Shown here piece after piece: positions 21,838 to 31,904 of a stretch of 64,000 nt of DNA. The notes under the pieces were generated by a model. The model was not told the DNA's origin and ran no database searches. It saw only the letters and a list, made by a program, of their open reading frames with translations. The stretch covers positions 8,928,001 to 8,992,000 of the forward strand of contig OZ316895.1 in assembly GCA_973895155.1 (NCBI GenBank), written 5' to 3'. Each line of letters begins with the position of its first letter. The first letter of the stretch is position 1. Source of the DNA: Marsupella aquatica. Its lineage: Eukaryota > Marchantiophyta. Both the position numbers and the translations under genes were made by a program.

Positions 21838-22464
21838 CAATTATAAGAGTGTAATAGTGATATAGTCACCTATAAGTCGCGGCTCAACTATTCAGGACGT
21901 CCTTCATAAAAGTGAGGTGTCCTTTCCCAAAGTGGTAAGTTGGTGCTTGTGCCCAAGCATTGAGGGAGTTCTTCACAAAAATGAAGCATCTGTTGGCAAT
22001 TAGTTGATCATATTTGACCATCTTTGCACACATGGGCAATGTACCAAATGATTTTAGAAAAATTGAAACTTTGTCAGGGAATAGGGTGGATGTTAGAAAA
22101 TCTGCTGGACAATTTTGAGCTGCAACAAAGATCCAAAAGTTGTGTAACTAAATGCACAAGTTTTCTCAAAACTAGCATTTCATAGTTGGCCAGGACACCT
22201 GGAAAAACTACTCAGGGCATCCTCAAAAGTGAAACTTTCTTCTTAACATAGCCTGACAATGTGGATTTTGGGTGTAAAGTGAAACAGTGTGTGTCAGAGT
22301 GGGCAAAACAAACCCCTTGGTCCATCCGGGCTTAATTTTCCTACTTACCATAACAAAATTGTTACTTGTAGGCTAGGAAGCTCACACATGTCAGTAATGG
22401 TTCAGAAATCCAAGATGACAACTTTTTGTTTGTCCTGGAAATGAATGCTTCACTTGTTTGATGT
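21838..22464. other. Intergenic sequence, no gene seen
   Basis: AT-rich, only short frames. It separates the fold-back from the GC-rich minisatellite. Confidence 0.4.
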
Positions 22465-22564
22465 GACGGGCAACTTGCCGAGTTGCCCGGCACGTAAACT
22501 CGGCATTTGCCGGCCTGAAATGCTCTCATTTGACGCATATTCGCCATTATTCCCCAGCTCGGCC

Positions 22565-23180
22565 CGAACTCCTCCCGGCCTCTTCCCGGACCCGGCCCAG
22601 CCCGGCCCGGGTGAAAGGAGGCCCGGGAGGAGGGTGGAGGGAGGCCCGGCCCGGGTGGAGGAGGGAGGGAGGCCCGGCCCGGGTGGAGGAGGGAGGGAGG
22701 CCCGGCCCGGGTGAAGGGAGGCCCGGGAGGGGGGAGGCCTTTAGGGTCCGGGCCGGGGGGGGGGGCCTTTAGGGTCCGGGCCGGGGGGGGGGCTTTAGGG
22801 TCCGGGCCGGGAGGGCTGTAGGGTCCGGGCCGGGTGGGGGCCTTTAGGGTCCGCGCCGGGAGGGCTTTAGGGTCCGGGGGGGGCTTTAGGGTCCAGGCCG
22901 GGAGGGTGAAGGGTCCGGGGCGGGGGGGGGGGGGGGGCGTTAGGGTCCGGGCCGGGAGGGTGAAGGGTCCGGGGCGGGGGGGGGCATTAGGGTCCGGGCC
23001 GGGAGGGTGAAGGGTCCAGGGCGGGGGAAGTTTAGGGTCCGGGGTCGGGAGGGTGAATGGTCCGGGGTCGGGAGGGTGAAGGATCCGGGGTCCGGGCCGG
23101 GGGGGTTTAGGGTCCGGGGCCGGGAGGGAAGAGGACCGGGAGTACTCAGGCCGGGACCGGATTTATTCGGGCCGGGACCG
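22565..23180 (+). repeat. GC-rich minisatellite with TTTAGGGTCCGGGCCGGG units
   Basis: A run of 20-40-bp units built from TTTAGGGTCCGGGCCGGG with variable G runs, preceded by a GGCCCGGGTGGAGGAGGGAG array (22610-22720). TTTAGGG is the plant telomere heptamer, here always fused to a GC block. The array sits in an island of high GC (about 22465-23260) amid AT-rich DNA, with GTTGCCCGGC and TTGCCGGGCAAG at the borders. The long open frames inside are low-complexity artefacts. Confidence 0.85.
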
Positions 23181-23260
23181 GATGATGCCGACCGGGTGTC
23201 GGCTTGCCGGTTGACGGCCTTAAAACGGCCTATTTGCCGGGCAAGTCCAAACCGGGCTTA

Positions 23261-23949
23261 GCAAGACAGGGTCCATAGTGGGGCCAGGTAGGAGGAACCC
23301 ACGGACAGCAAGGGTGTTCCATCTGGCATAGTAGATACTCTAGTGCCAAACCAGTTAGTGCATGACCTGCTATTAATTCTGTATTGAAATACCCCAAAAA
23401 TCTAGAAAGTAGTGCCCGAATGAAAACTGAGGCATGGTGTACAACTAGTCTAGAATGTGACAATTAGTGCAAAGCTTTATATAAACAAATGATAGTTACT
23501 TACTTTTTTCCAGGCTCAAATAAGGATCACAAATGTTCAGTTATTGTAGTTAATCAGGGTTAGCAACTTAAGTGGTCAATGACGAATCAATCCTGAATAC
23601 ACCTAGACATGAGTAGTTTATGTGGGGGGGGGGGGGGGCGGGCAAGACTTGTTTATTGGATACTACAAGTGGTCTTGTTGGAGCAACAAGTAGCCATCAG
23701 ATGCTACAAGATGTCTTTGTTCATTCACTTGGGGGACTTATGGATCTCCATTTAAGCTGAAATTTGGTCAGCATGGTCTCCAATTTCCAATCTATTACAC
23801 ATCAAAGTCTGGAGATTTGCATGGAGATGATCAAATATTATGATATTGGTGCTACTCAATCAATATTCACATATTAATATTCAATACCTTGTTTTCAGTT
23901 GACCCCATGTAAAATTCTCCAGTTCAAAGTGAACTCTGTTTATAAATCA
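23261..23949. other. Intergenic sequence, no gene seen
   Basis: No coding or repeat structure beyond a poly-G run near 23622-23640. Confidence 0.4.
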
Positions 23950-24165
23950 GCTTTAAGTACTTTGTCACTAAAGATGTTCTGATTGATAATACTGCCATTG
24001 TTGTTTTTGTATTTATAAAAATGTCACGGTTTCATATATGGGTGACAGGTTTACTAAGATAACCAGGGGAACTATATACATAAACCGTGACATTTTAGTA
24101 AATACAAAAAAATAGTGGAAGTATTGTAAATTCAAAACATCTTTAGTGACAATGTACTTAAAAGC
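23950..24165. mobile_element. Fold-back MITE, copy 1
   Basis: The two halves are inverted copies: the left arm starts GCTTTAAGTACTTTGTCACT and the right arm, reversed, GCTTTTAAGTACATTGTCAC. Similarity continues to ATGTCACGGTTT near the centre, so arms are about 85 bp. No ORF. A related, more decayed copy lies at 26009-26172. Confidence 0.75.
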
Positions 24166-26008
24166 TATTTATAATATATGATCATCTTTGTGCTCATCAG
24201 AAATGGAGCAAATGATATACAATTATCAGAAAAGTCCCAAAATGTTTCAGGTAAAAGACAGGACATCATAGAACATGCTGGAAATGTTTGAGCTTAAACT
24301 GATGTCCAAAAGTCCTCCAACACAAAGGAGTTTAGGGTTTATTCAAGGGGTGCCAAACTCAAAGTTAGGTTTCTATTGCAAAACCATTGAGAACTTGATA
24401 ACCCTGTCTACTGTGTAATTTTCAAGTTGAGTTTTGAAAATTCCCAACCTCTGTACTAGCAACTAGTGACGGCTCGAAAAATCTCTCAAGCAGCCCACTC
24501 AAATTTGCTATATGGAGTGACACATGTTTTGGTTCACACCTTCCTTTTCACGGATCCATTTGGCTTGCTTCAATTGTGCTAACAATATAGCTTCAAGACT
24601 CACAAAGAAGCTGCATTCTTGTCCAGGCAACATTGTGGAGCCATTCAGACAACTTTTACTCAAGTGGCCACTTTCGAGGGATTGTTGGCACCAAATATTA
24701 AGTTGAGTAATGTGAATTTTTATAAGACTTAAAGTTTTGAATTACAATATTTGTCCACCTTTGTGCTCATCTAAAATGGAGAAATGAGCTTACCAAAGTC
24801 TTAAAAAATTTTCAGGTAATAGACTTGACATGAGAGAACATGCTGGAAAATTTTGAGCTTAAATTGAGATCCGAAATTCATCCAAATTAATGGACAAGTG
24901 TGCCAAATTCAAAGGTAGATGACTTGATGTCCCTGTCAAGTAAGTCATCATGAGGTAAAGTTTGCATCTACATTGAACTCTGGATAAACCCACCCTTTAG
25001 GGAAGACAGATCTGGCGTGCACTAAATGAGGTGTTGCATGACTTGGTAAGCGCACATCCCGCAAAAAGTGTTGTAATAGATAAGTGTGCTTAATTTGGGG
25101 TCCTTTGTTAAATGTGTAATTATCCAGGTTTTCCAGGTATTTGAGACCAAGTTGTATGGGCGATGGCAGATTGAGCACTACCAAGTGAATGAACAATGAT
25201 GTGCACTCCAAAACTCACCATGCACATTGAAAATACTACAATATACCCAGATCACACCAAGATTCTGTGAAAACAAACTTTATTTCAAAATGACAACATT
25301 CTGTGTCCAATATGTAGTAAAAACAAAAGTGGACTACAGTTCCTACATTGAGCCTACACAACTTCTTCAGTACCAATGGCAGTTTGGAGTGAGCAGTCCC
25401 CTTCAACTAAGGAGCTTCCTGTCTGGTCTACTTCGCCCTCCACTGTCTCAACGTTGTATTTCCCTTCAATATAGGTCCATCTGCCATCTGGACTAAAAGT
25501 CCCGTTCAATTTCTTCCACCTATGAAGCTGGCCAAAGCATTCGCCATCCAGATCAAGCCAAATAACTCCTTAAGTGCATTATGTACTCTACTAATAATGG
25601 GCATGCATTTATCGGTACATGACATTTCTGGAGTTTATGCATTTACATATAAGCGCCTCGATAAGAGCATTCAATCACTTATTCAGGGTAAGCGTTTATA
25701 GAGTTGTCGTTTAGCGAAATGATTTAAACCCTATGTGCGCTTAGAAAAAATGCTTGAAAACTGCTTATCCCGTGTAAAAAAAAGGGGAAGAACTAGATGG
25801 CAAGCATTTATGGAATGTGCATTTATCCAGAGTTCACCATACACAACACCTGAATCCACAATTCGGGAGTGATGGAAATCTGGAATGGCGCAAGTTTGCC
25901 ATTTCCCAGTTAAATGGTTGAAGCATAGAAAGTGGATTTTCCTGCGTTTAAAGCTTGCAGCTACTGTAACAATTCATCTCGACTTCAGTTTCTCACGTTT
26001 AAAAAAAT
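24166..26008. other. Intergenic sequence, no gene seen
   Basis: AT-rich; no frame with recognisable features, no long repeat pair. Confidence 0.4.
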
Positions 26009-26172
26009 CACTTTTAAGTACTTTATCACTAAAGTTGTTCTGTTGACAGTCCTGCCATGGTTTTTTGAATATGGACGTCCATATATAAAAACCTTGATAT
26101 ACTTGTATATATGATTAAAATAATGATAATATTATAAATTCAAATATCTTTACTGGCAATGTACTTAAAAGC
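26009..26172. mobile_element. Fold-back MITE, copy 2 (decayed)
   Basis: Starts CTTTTAAGTACTTTATCACT and ends with GGCAATGTACTTAAAAG, the same terminal pattern as copy 1. The centre is shorter and mostly diverged. Confidence 0.6.
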
Positions 26173-26758
26173 TGTTTTAAAAATATCACCAAAAAAATGC
26201 TTTTAGGGTAGGAGGTCCTATGATGGAAATGAGTGGGAGAGTCTTGATAGGTCTTCTATTCACCTAGGCAAATGAACAACGGCCAGTCATTTGGAGGACA
26301 CCTTTTATGATATCAGCTGTGTAAACCGCAATTGCGACCTTAAGCTTTCTGTGCCTACCTAGCTCAAAATAGGTTGCAAGACCTTACGGTAACTTTTAGA
26401 CAAACCATGCCATATATACCTAGGCCATCTTCATTGGTGGCTGAGAAATTCTCCTGGGCTGGACCACCCAGATGAATCCGCCCAGCTGGACAGCACACAA
26501 TCATTGGGTTTCTACCAACTCTCTGGTATACAATACGCAACCTCGAGCGTTGACAACCATTTTCCAGCCCAAACAAAAAGATGCAAAACCCCTTTTCCAA
26601 TCAAACTGTGATGACAATGGGTACTTAGAAATATTCCAGGGAACCTGTAATGTTACGTGCCGTCCTCTTACTTTTCTGTCCTCAAACTGGTCAAAATTAA
26701 TAAAGTACGTGCCCCCAAAATAAATGTAATTGTCAGGCTGCCCTCATTTTGTTGGGTG

Positions 26759-26802
26759 ACCACCACTAACCATATAAAAGGGGAAGTGTCCAAGATTTAT
26801 TT
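26759..26802 (+). promoter_or_regulatory. TATA-containing segment shared with 33.3 kb
   Basis: CCACCACTAACCATATAAAA is followed by GGGGAAGTGTCCAAGATTT. The same order of motifs, with TATATAAAAGGAGAAGTGTC, is found at 33256-33306, and both lead into a C/T-rich tract ending in CTCC. This looks like the core promoter of a repeated element, such as an LTR promoter, but no full element was delimited. Confidence 0.4.
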
Positions 26803-28314
26803 ATTTTTCACTTTATTCTCCTTCTCCTCTTCTCCCATTCCATTTGGTTCCACAAATTCAGAAGATAACACTAGTTATGGTGAAACCAGGTTTTTGTCAC
26901 TGTTAGTGGTGGTTCAACTAGACTACACCAAACTATGATGACACCTAATTGGTCTGGGTACAAATGAAGGCTCAAAATGTTTTCATCTCTTCCCAGGTTG
27001 AAACCATGGACAGTGGTGCACAAACATATTTGTGTACTTGTGGGCAAAGAAGAATCCACATTTTTTTGTCCCTCTCTCTCCAAAAAAATGAATCTTAAAT
27101 GTCATTCGCCCCCCTCCCCTCCAAGGAATCTTCTCCATGTGTCCACAAACCAATCACATGCAATCTCAGGTTGGTATAGTCTAGTTACATCAACCCATGT
27201 ACAAAATGCAGGGCAACCTGGTAATCAGTTTGTTCGCTGGTTAGTATAACCGAGTTTCATCAACCCAGAGGGAAGCAACATGCTAATTTAATCTATTCTT
27301 GGGCATGCTAACAATTCTGGCAATAGAGAGTAAAACATAGATTCACCTAAGCTCTGTTTTAGTGCCTGGAGGAATCTCTAAAGCAGCCATAGGGGGGTGC
27401 TGCAGTGCGACACATAGCCTAGCAGGGGGGTGGTGGTGATCTTGAAATGGAGCGAGAAAAAAGGGGGAGGGGAGGGGATGGGATTAAGATTCATCAATGG
27501 GGAGAGAGAGACAACGCGGATTCTTCTTCGCCCACCAGGCCATACACCACAGCAAACAACCCCAATGCTTCTAAATCACTCATAGTTCCACTGGAGAATC
27601 AATGGCTCAGCTGTCGTGCATCTCGAGATCATGAGATGATGATTGACTCTGTCACGAGCTCTGCTTTGGTTGGAGTTCTCCTTGGAGTTCTGGATGAACT
27701 GTTGAACGTCCATTTTCAATTCAGGAAGAGACGATGATCAGATGATGGACTTGGAGTTGACGTCTTGGGAGGGCACCGGGCCAGGAGCTACCTGTGATCG
27801 AGGAAGTCTTGCCTCTCGAGCTTTCCTGCTCATTTCCTAGGGCAGAAGAAAATCGTCTCCAGGTGGCGTCGTGCAGAGCACTTTCGTGCTCTAAACATGA
27901 TTTTTTTGCTATCTGCTGTTCATCCAGAGCGGTGGTGCTGCTGCATGGTCGGGTCTGATGTCTGATTTTTGATTCGCAGAGTGCGAAAGCCGGCAAAAGT
28001 GATGCCACCTGCTCTCACGTGTGTACTACACTTCGGAGTTCGGACTTACTGTTGTACTTAACCGCCACAATTGAGGCTGTGCATGCCAATCTCTTTGTGC
28101 ATGCACGGATTTGCACGGATTCGGAGCAGTCTGGAGCGCAGGTTTGGGGGGTTGGATGGAGAGAAGAATGCTTTGAGGACGTCAGTACGATCATGGTCTG
28201 TAGAACAAGCAGTTGGGGAGAATTCGCCGTGCTTAGCACATAGAATTCAGTTAGCCGATTTCGAGATCATTCTGTTGATGGTCAGTCTGTAGTCTCCAAT
28301 CTGGGTGGATTAGA
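26803..28314. other. Intergenic sequence, no gene supported
   Basis: Several short reading frames on both strands, none with protein-like features I recognise. Confidence 0.4.
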
Positions 28315-28395
28315 TGAGATTAACACGAGAGAAACGGGATTGAGCTCATTACATGAGATTAATACGAGAGAGACAGGATTGAGCTCATTCTGGCA
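28315..28395. repeat. 43-bp tandem duplication
   Basis: GAGATTAACACGAGAGAAAC and GAGATTAATACGAGAGAGAC each lead into GGGATTGAGCTCATT or AGGATTGAGCTCATT. Confidence 0.8.
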
Positions 28396-29101
28396 CGTCG
28401 GTTCTAATCAGAGTGGATCTCACGGAATGGGAGATCACTGCTCTTCAATTCACTTTTCAGATTAATGATCTTTTGTGTCAGGGAATAGCGGTAAGCCACA
28501 GAGAAAAAGGAGCGCATTGCAGAAGCGAATTTGAAAACCACACAGGGAAAGGAAAGAAAGAAAGAAAGAGAGGGCGAGAGAGAGCGATGCTGAGTCGATT
28601 GCAGTACCAATTCCTGACATGCTGAGCTGAGTTGGAGTTACAAGTATCTTCCACCCGAGTGTTACGAGTATCTTCCACCCGCCGTTTTTTGCAACAGAAT
28701 TTGAGGTTGGAGAGCGCGCGGGCAAATTTTCCAACTGAGGTACGGGAGAGAAAATGTTCCGCTACGTTTCTCGAGAGATATTGGGGTAAACTCTAGAGAT
28801 GCTAGTTACCGGTGGAGTGAACGCCAGCATCAGCATACTGAGATTTGGACGACGAATCACCCACTGAGACTGAAGAAAACGACTGCTCGAGAGACAACCT
28901 GCATGTTGGATTCCAATGTGCGTACCAGACTGGTTCTTCTTCAACATCGTTTTAGTATCGATTGGACATCATTGTGGACGAAGCATGCTCTAATTGTCCG
29001 TGCAAGGGAAAAAGGATCTGTCCTGGCCTCCTGCTCGCTGTTCTGGGCCTCCTTCTGCTTGACTGATTTCATCATCATCTCGTGTAGGGGTAACGCGCAG
29101 T

Positions 29102-29186
29102 AAGTCTCATTTCAAGTGCGAACTGGAATTCGAAGCTGATTGAGTCTCATTTCTTGTGCGAAGAGGAATTCGAAGCTGATTGTGTA
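29102..29186. repeat. 44-bp tandem duplication
   Basis: GTCTCATTTCAAGTGCGAAC and GTCTCATTTCTTGTGCGAAG are each followed by GGAATTCGAAGCTGATTG. The pair lies about 150 bp upstream of the small membrane-protein gene. Confidence 0.8.
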
Positions 29187-29339
29187 CTCTAGTTTACCGC
29201 CTACTGTTATAGTTGCGTATAGAAGCTGATCCCCACAATTTTCCCAACTTCCCAACTTTCCCAACTTCCCACTCCAATCGCCCGCCCCTCATCAGTTTGG
29301 TCATAGGTTGCCCATACTCAGGCCGGCAACGGACGCTCC

Positions 29340-29759
29340 ATGCCAACACACAGAGCCGCGCCCTCGCCGGCGTTGCCACTCCTTGTGCTCGGCATTCTGG
29401 GGTTCCTGCTGATGGCTTCCACGTACTGGCGTTTCGCGCGGCTGGAACAATCCATTTCGACCCCAACTCAGAGTCCAACGCTCAAGCCTTCATCACTATC
29501 ATCTCTTATCATAGCAATAGTGCTGCTTGCCGTTTTCGTGCAAGCGTTTGGAATCCCTCACCAGCAAGACGCACCCAGTCCTCTTTTAGCCCTCCTCGAC
29601 TCTTTGCTTCACAATTCCTCCTTCCCGATGTTCATCACCATCGTCCTTATATTGATTTTACTAGCGGGGCTCACAGTAGGCGTCGGCAGGCCGGGGCAGA
29701 TGCGTCACTCGTCTGCCGGCAGGTGCACCTTCTACCGAAATCGCTGGCACTGCTATTGA
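29340..29759 (+). CDS. Small membrane protein with three predicted helices
   Basis: A 139-codon single-exon ORF starting at the ATG at 29340. Hydrophobic segments lie at about residues 11-30 (ALPLLVLGILGFLLMASTYW), 52-70 (SSLIIAIVLLAVFVQAF) and 94-113 (PMFITIVLILILLAGLTVGV). The C-terminus is short, polar and cysteine-containing (CTFYRNRWHCY). The regular spacing of the hydrophobic segments and the polar loops argue for a real gene. The first segment may serve as a signal anchor. I do not recognise the family, and location (ER, plasma membrane or organelle) cannot be decided. A longer frame overlaps it in another phase but has no protein-like pattern. Confidence 0.55.
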   Translation: MPTHRAAPSPALPLLVLGILGFLLMASTYWRFARLEQSISTPTQSPTLKPSSLSSLIIAIVLLAVFVQAFGIPHQQDAPSPLLALLDSLLHNSSFPMFITIVLILILLAGLTVGVGRPGQMRHSSAGRCTFYRNRWHCY

Positions 29760-29979
29760 AGGAAGCAATCTAAGACCCTGGACGTGGCTGTTGTCGTCGT
29801 TGTTGCCTACGGTAACACTTGCTTCTGGAGGAATCAATTGTTTTAATCGGACCACCAGTTCGTCGCCAGATGTTTTGAATTACGGGATTCGCTCGCGAGT
29901 GTTTGTGGCAATCCAACAATGCTAATGAGTGAGTCAAGTAATCACACACGCATTCTTATTATATCATACCAGGCTTCGT

Positions 29980-30710
29980 TCCATGACGTTTTGATGAAGA
30001 GGAACATTGAAGGTGGGTTTCATTAAAAATGATCAGATTTTGGCATCAGTTTTGAGATCGGGGGAGGCTTTATACTCACATTCACCGAAGCTGAGGACAC
30101 ATGGGAAATCGGCCAGTTTGCAGTCCAGTCATAAGCACAGACCATGACAGGCAATGCTGAATCAGTAATCACAGACGCATACCCATTAATCTCAGACTAG
30201 TCTTCTTTCCGTTTCGGATTCCGACCGATATATAATATAGGAACATTCGTCTTCCTTCCATGAGGTTTCGGATTCCGATATAAAATGGAACATTAGTCTT
30301 CCTTCCACGAGGTTTCGGATGAATAGGAACATTGAAGGTGGGTTCCAACTAAAAGTATCATATGTTGGCGACGGTTTCGAGGCTGGAGGAGGCTACATTT
30401 GCAGATACATTCATCGAAGCTGAGTTTTTCTGCCAAGTTCCAGGCCAGTCATAAAGTAGAGTAGACAACAGGCAGTGAGTGGGTACTCAGATTGAAACGC
30501 ATACTTATGCATCATGGAACTAGGATTCCTTGCATGAGCGTTCTGATAAAGAGGGAGGTGGGGTACCAATTAGAAGGATCAAGATGAGGCATCAGTTTTC
30601 AGTCTGGAGAGGGCTACATAGACTTTCACATTGATCCAGTCGCAAAATGGGCAAGCTTCCGGTCAAGTGACAAGCGGAGGAGATGACAAGCAATGCCGAG
30701 TGCCCGAGTA
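29980..30710 (+). repeat. Three diverged copies of a roughly 280-bp unit
   Basis: Blocks near 29990, 30320 and 30540 share, in order, a GGAACATTGAAGGTGGGTT-like start, a TTTGGCATCAGTTTTGAG-like segment, GGAGGAGGCTACAT, a CATTCATCGAAGCTGAG-like segment and a GACAGGCAATGC-like end. The first two are clearest. They follow the small membrane-protein gene and contain no ORF of interest. Confidence 0.55.
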
Positions 30711-31536
30711 CGCTCATTTCGTAGAGGGTGGTTAGTAGGAATTGACGATCAGCACACTAGACAGTGAACATGAATTCACACAGAGTACCAGTTGAGAAGG
30801 CCAATTTTCCGTCGAGTCTAGGCACAGCAGTGGACTGCTGACGGCGACGATGAATACTCTCGGAGGTCAGCTCGTGCCTTCCAGTGATTTCCAATCAGTG
30901 ACAGAGGCTGTAGCTGGGAGGCTCCGGCATAGGCACGGGGGGGAGGGGGGTGTTACGAGTAGATTGGAGGCTATGGAGAATATTAATTGTTCTAGAATGG
31001 AGACCAACTGGAAGCCATCCAGTTTCCCACGAGTCAAGGATGTGAGGAACTCAGCTCCGTGGCGTTTTTGCCTTTGTATATTATTGTGGGGGGGGGGGGA
31101 GGTTGCGTGAGGTTTTTCTCAAACCTGGGATTTAGACTTGTTGTGGGCTTCTTGATTTTTCTCTTCGTAATTGTAGGTTCTTTGTGGAGAAGAATGCACC
31201 ATTCAGATCGGGAGGAATTTGTGGGAATTTTTACTGAAAATAGTAAAAATAAAAACTATTAATTCTCTTTTACCAGAACAGTATGGGTCATAATTGCACC
31301 TCAAAACTTGAGGTCACTCCCACATTCCCCCAGATTGAGGGTGAACCAGGGGTCTTGGTAATTGGACATCAAAATATGACTATGACACATACTACATCTC
31401 TCATAAACCTCATTATTTTCTTAAATCAATGGGGGCACACAGTGTACCACATTTTGATGTTTGGTAGGGGTGTGCCAGGGTGTGGAGGCTTAGTTGAGGA
31501 CGATGACAAGTGTGCAATGATGGAAACTGATAGGAT
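30711..31536. other. Intergenic sequence, no gene seen
   Basis: No recognisable coding feature; a G run at about 31087-31100. Confidence 0.4.
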
Positions 31537-31602
31537 GTTATGCATCACTTAGTGAGTTCCAAACTAACTGTTATGCATCACTTAGTGAGTTCCAAACTAA
31601 CT
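31537..31602. repeat. 33-bp perfect tandem duplication
   Basis: GTTATGCATCACTTAGTGAG plus TTCCAAACTAACT occurs twice without a gap (31537 and 31570). Confidence 0.92.
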
Positions 31603-31756
31603 AAAAGTACTGAACCAGTGTTAGAAAAAGGTGGCAACATTGTTGTAGTGGCCGTGTGATTGTCGCAGAAGTGTTGTTATTTCAGCGATGTCATCTGTGC
31701 GGTCATGTTATGGTTGTGAAAGTGTTGTGTGGGTGAAGGTTGTTGTTGTGATCTTG

Positions 31757-31904
31757 TTGGGGAGGGCAGGCGTGTGGAGGGCAGGGGGACGCAACATGGG
31801 TAAGAGAGTCCGGGGATCATGGGGTCCAGGTTGGGGAGGGCAAGCGTGTGGAGGGCAGGGGGACGCAACATGGGTAAGAGAGTCCGGGGATCATGGGGTC
31901 CAGG
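31757..31904. repeat. 74-bp tandem duplication
   Basis: Units at 31757 and 31831 both contain GGACGCAACATGGGTAAGAG and differ at about one base, indicating a recent duplication. Confidence 0.92.

Noticed and set aside
22445-23261. Gly/Arg/Pro-rich frames in the GC island
   Set aside because: Low-complexity frames created by the minisatellite; several phases are open at once.
29213-29773. 186-codon frame overlapping the small membrane-protein ORF
   Set aside because: No hydrophobic periodicity or motif; the 29340 frame has three clear membrane segments.
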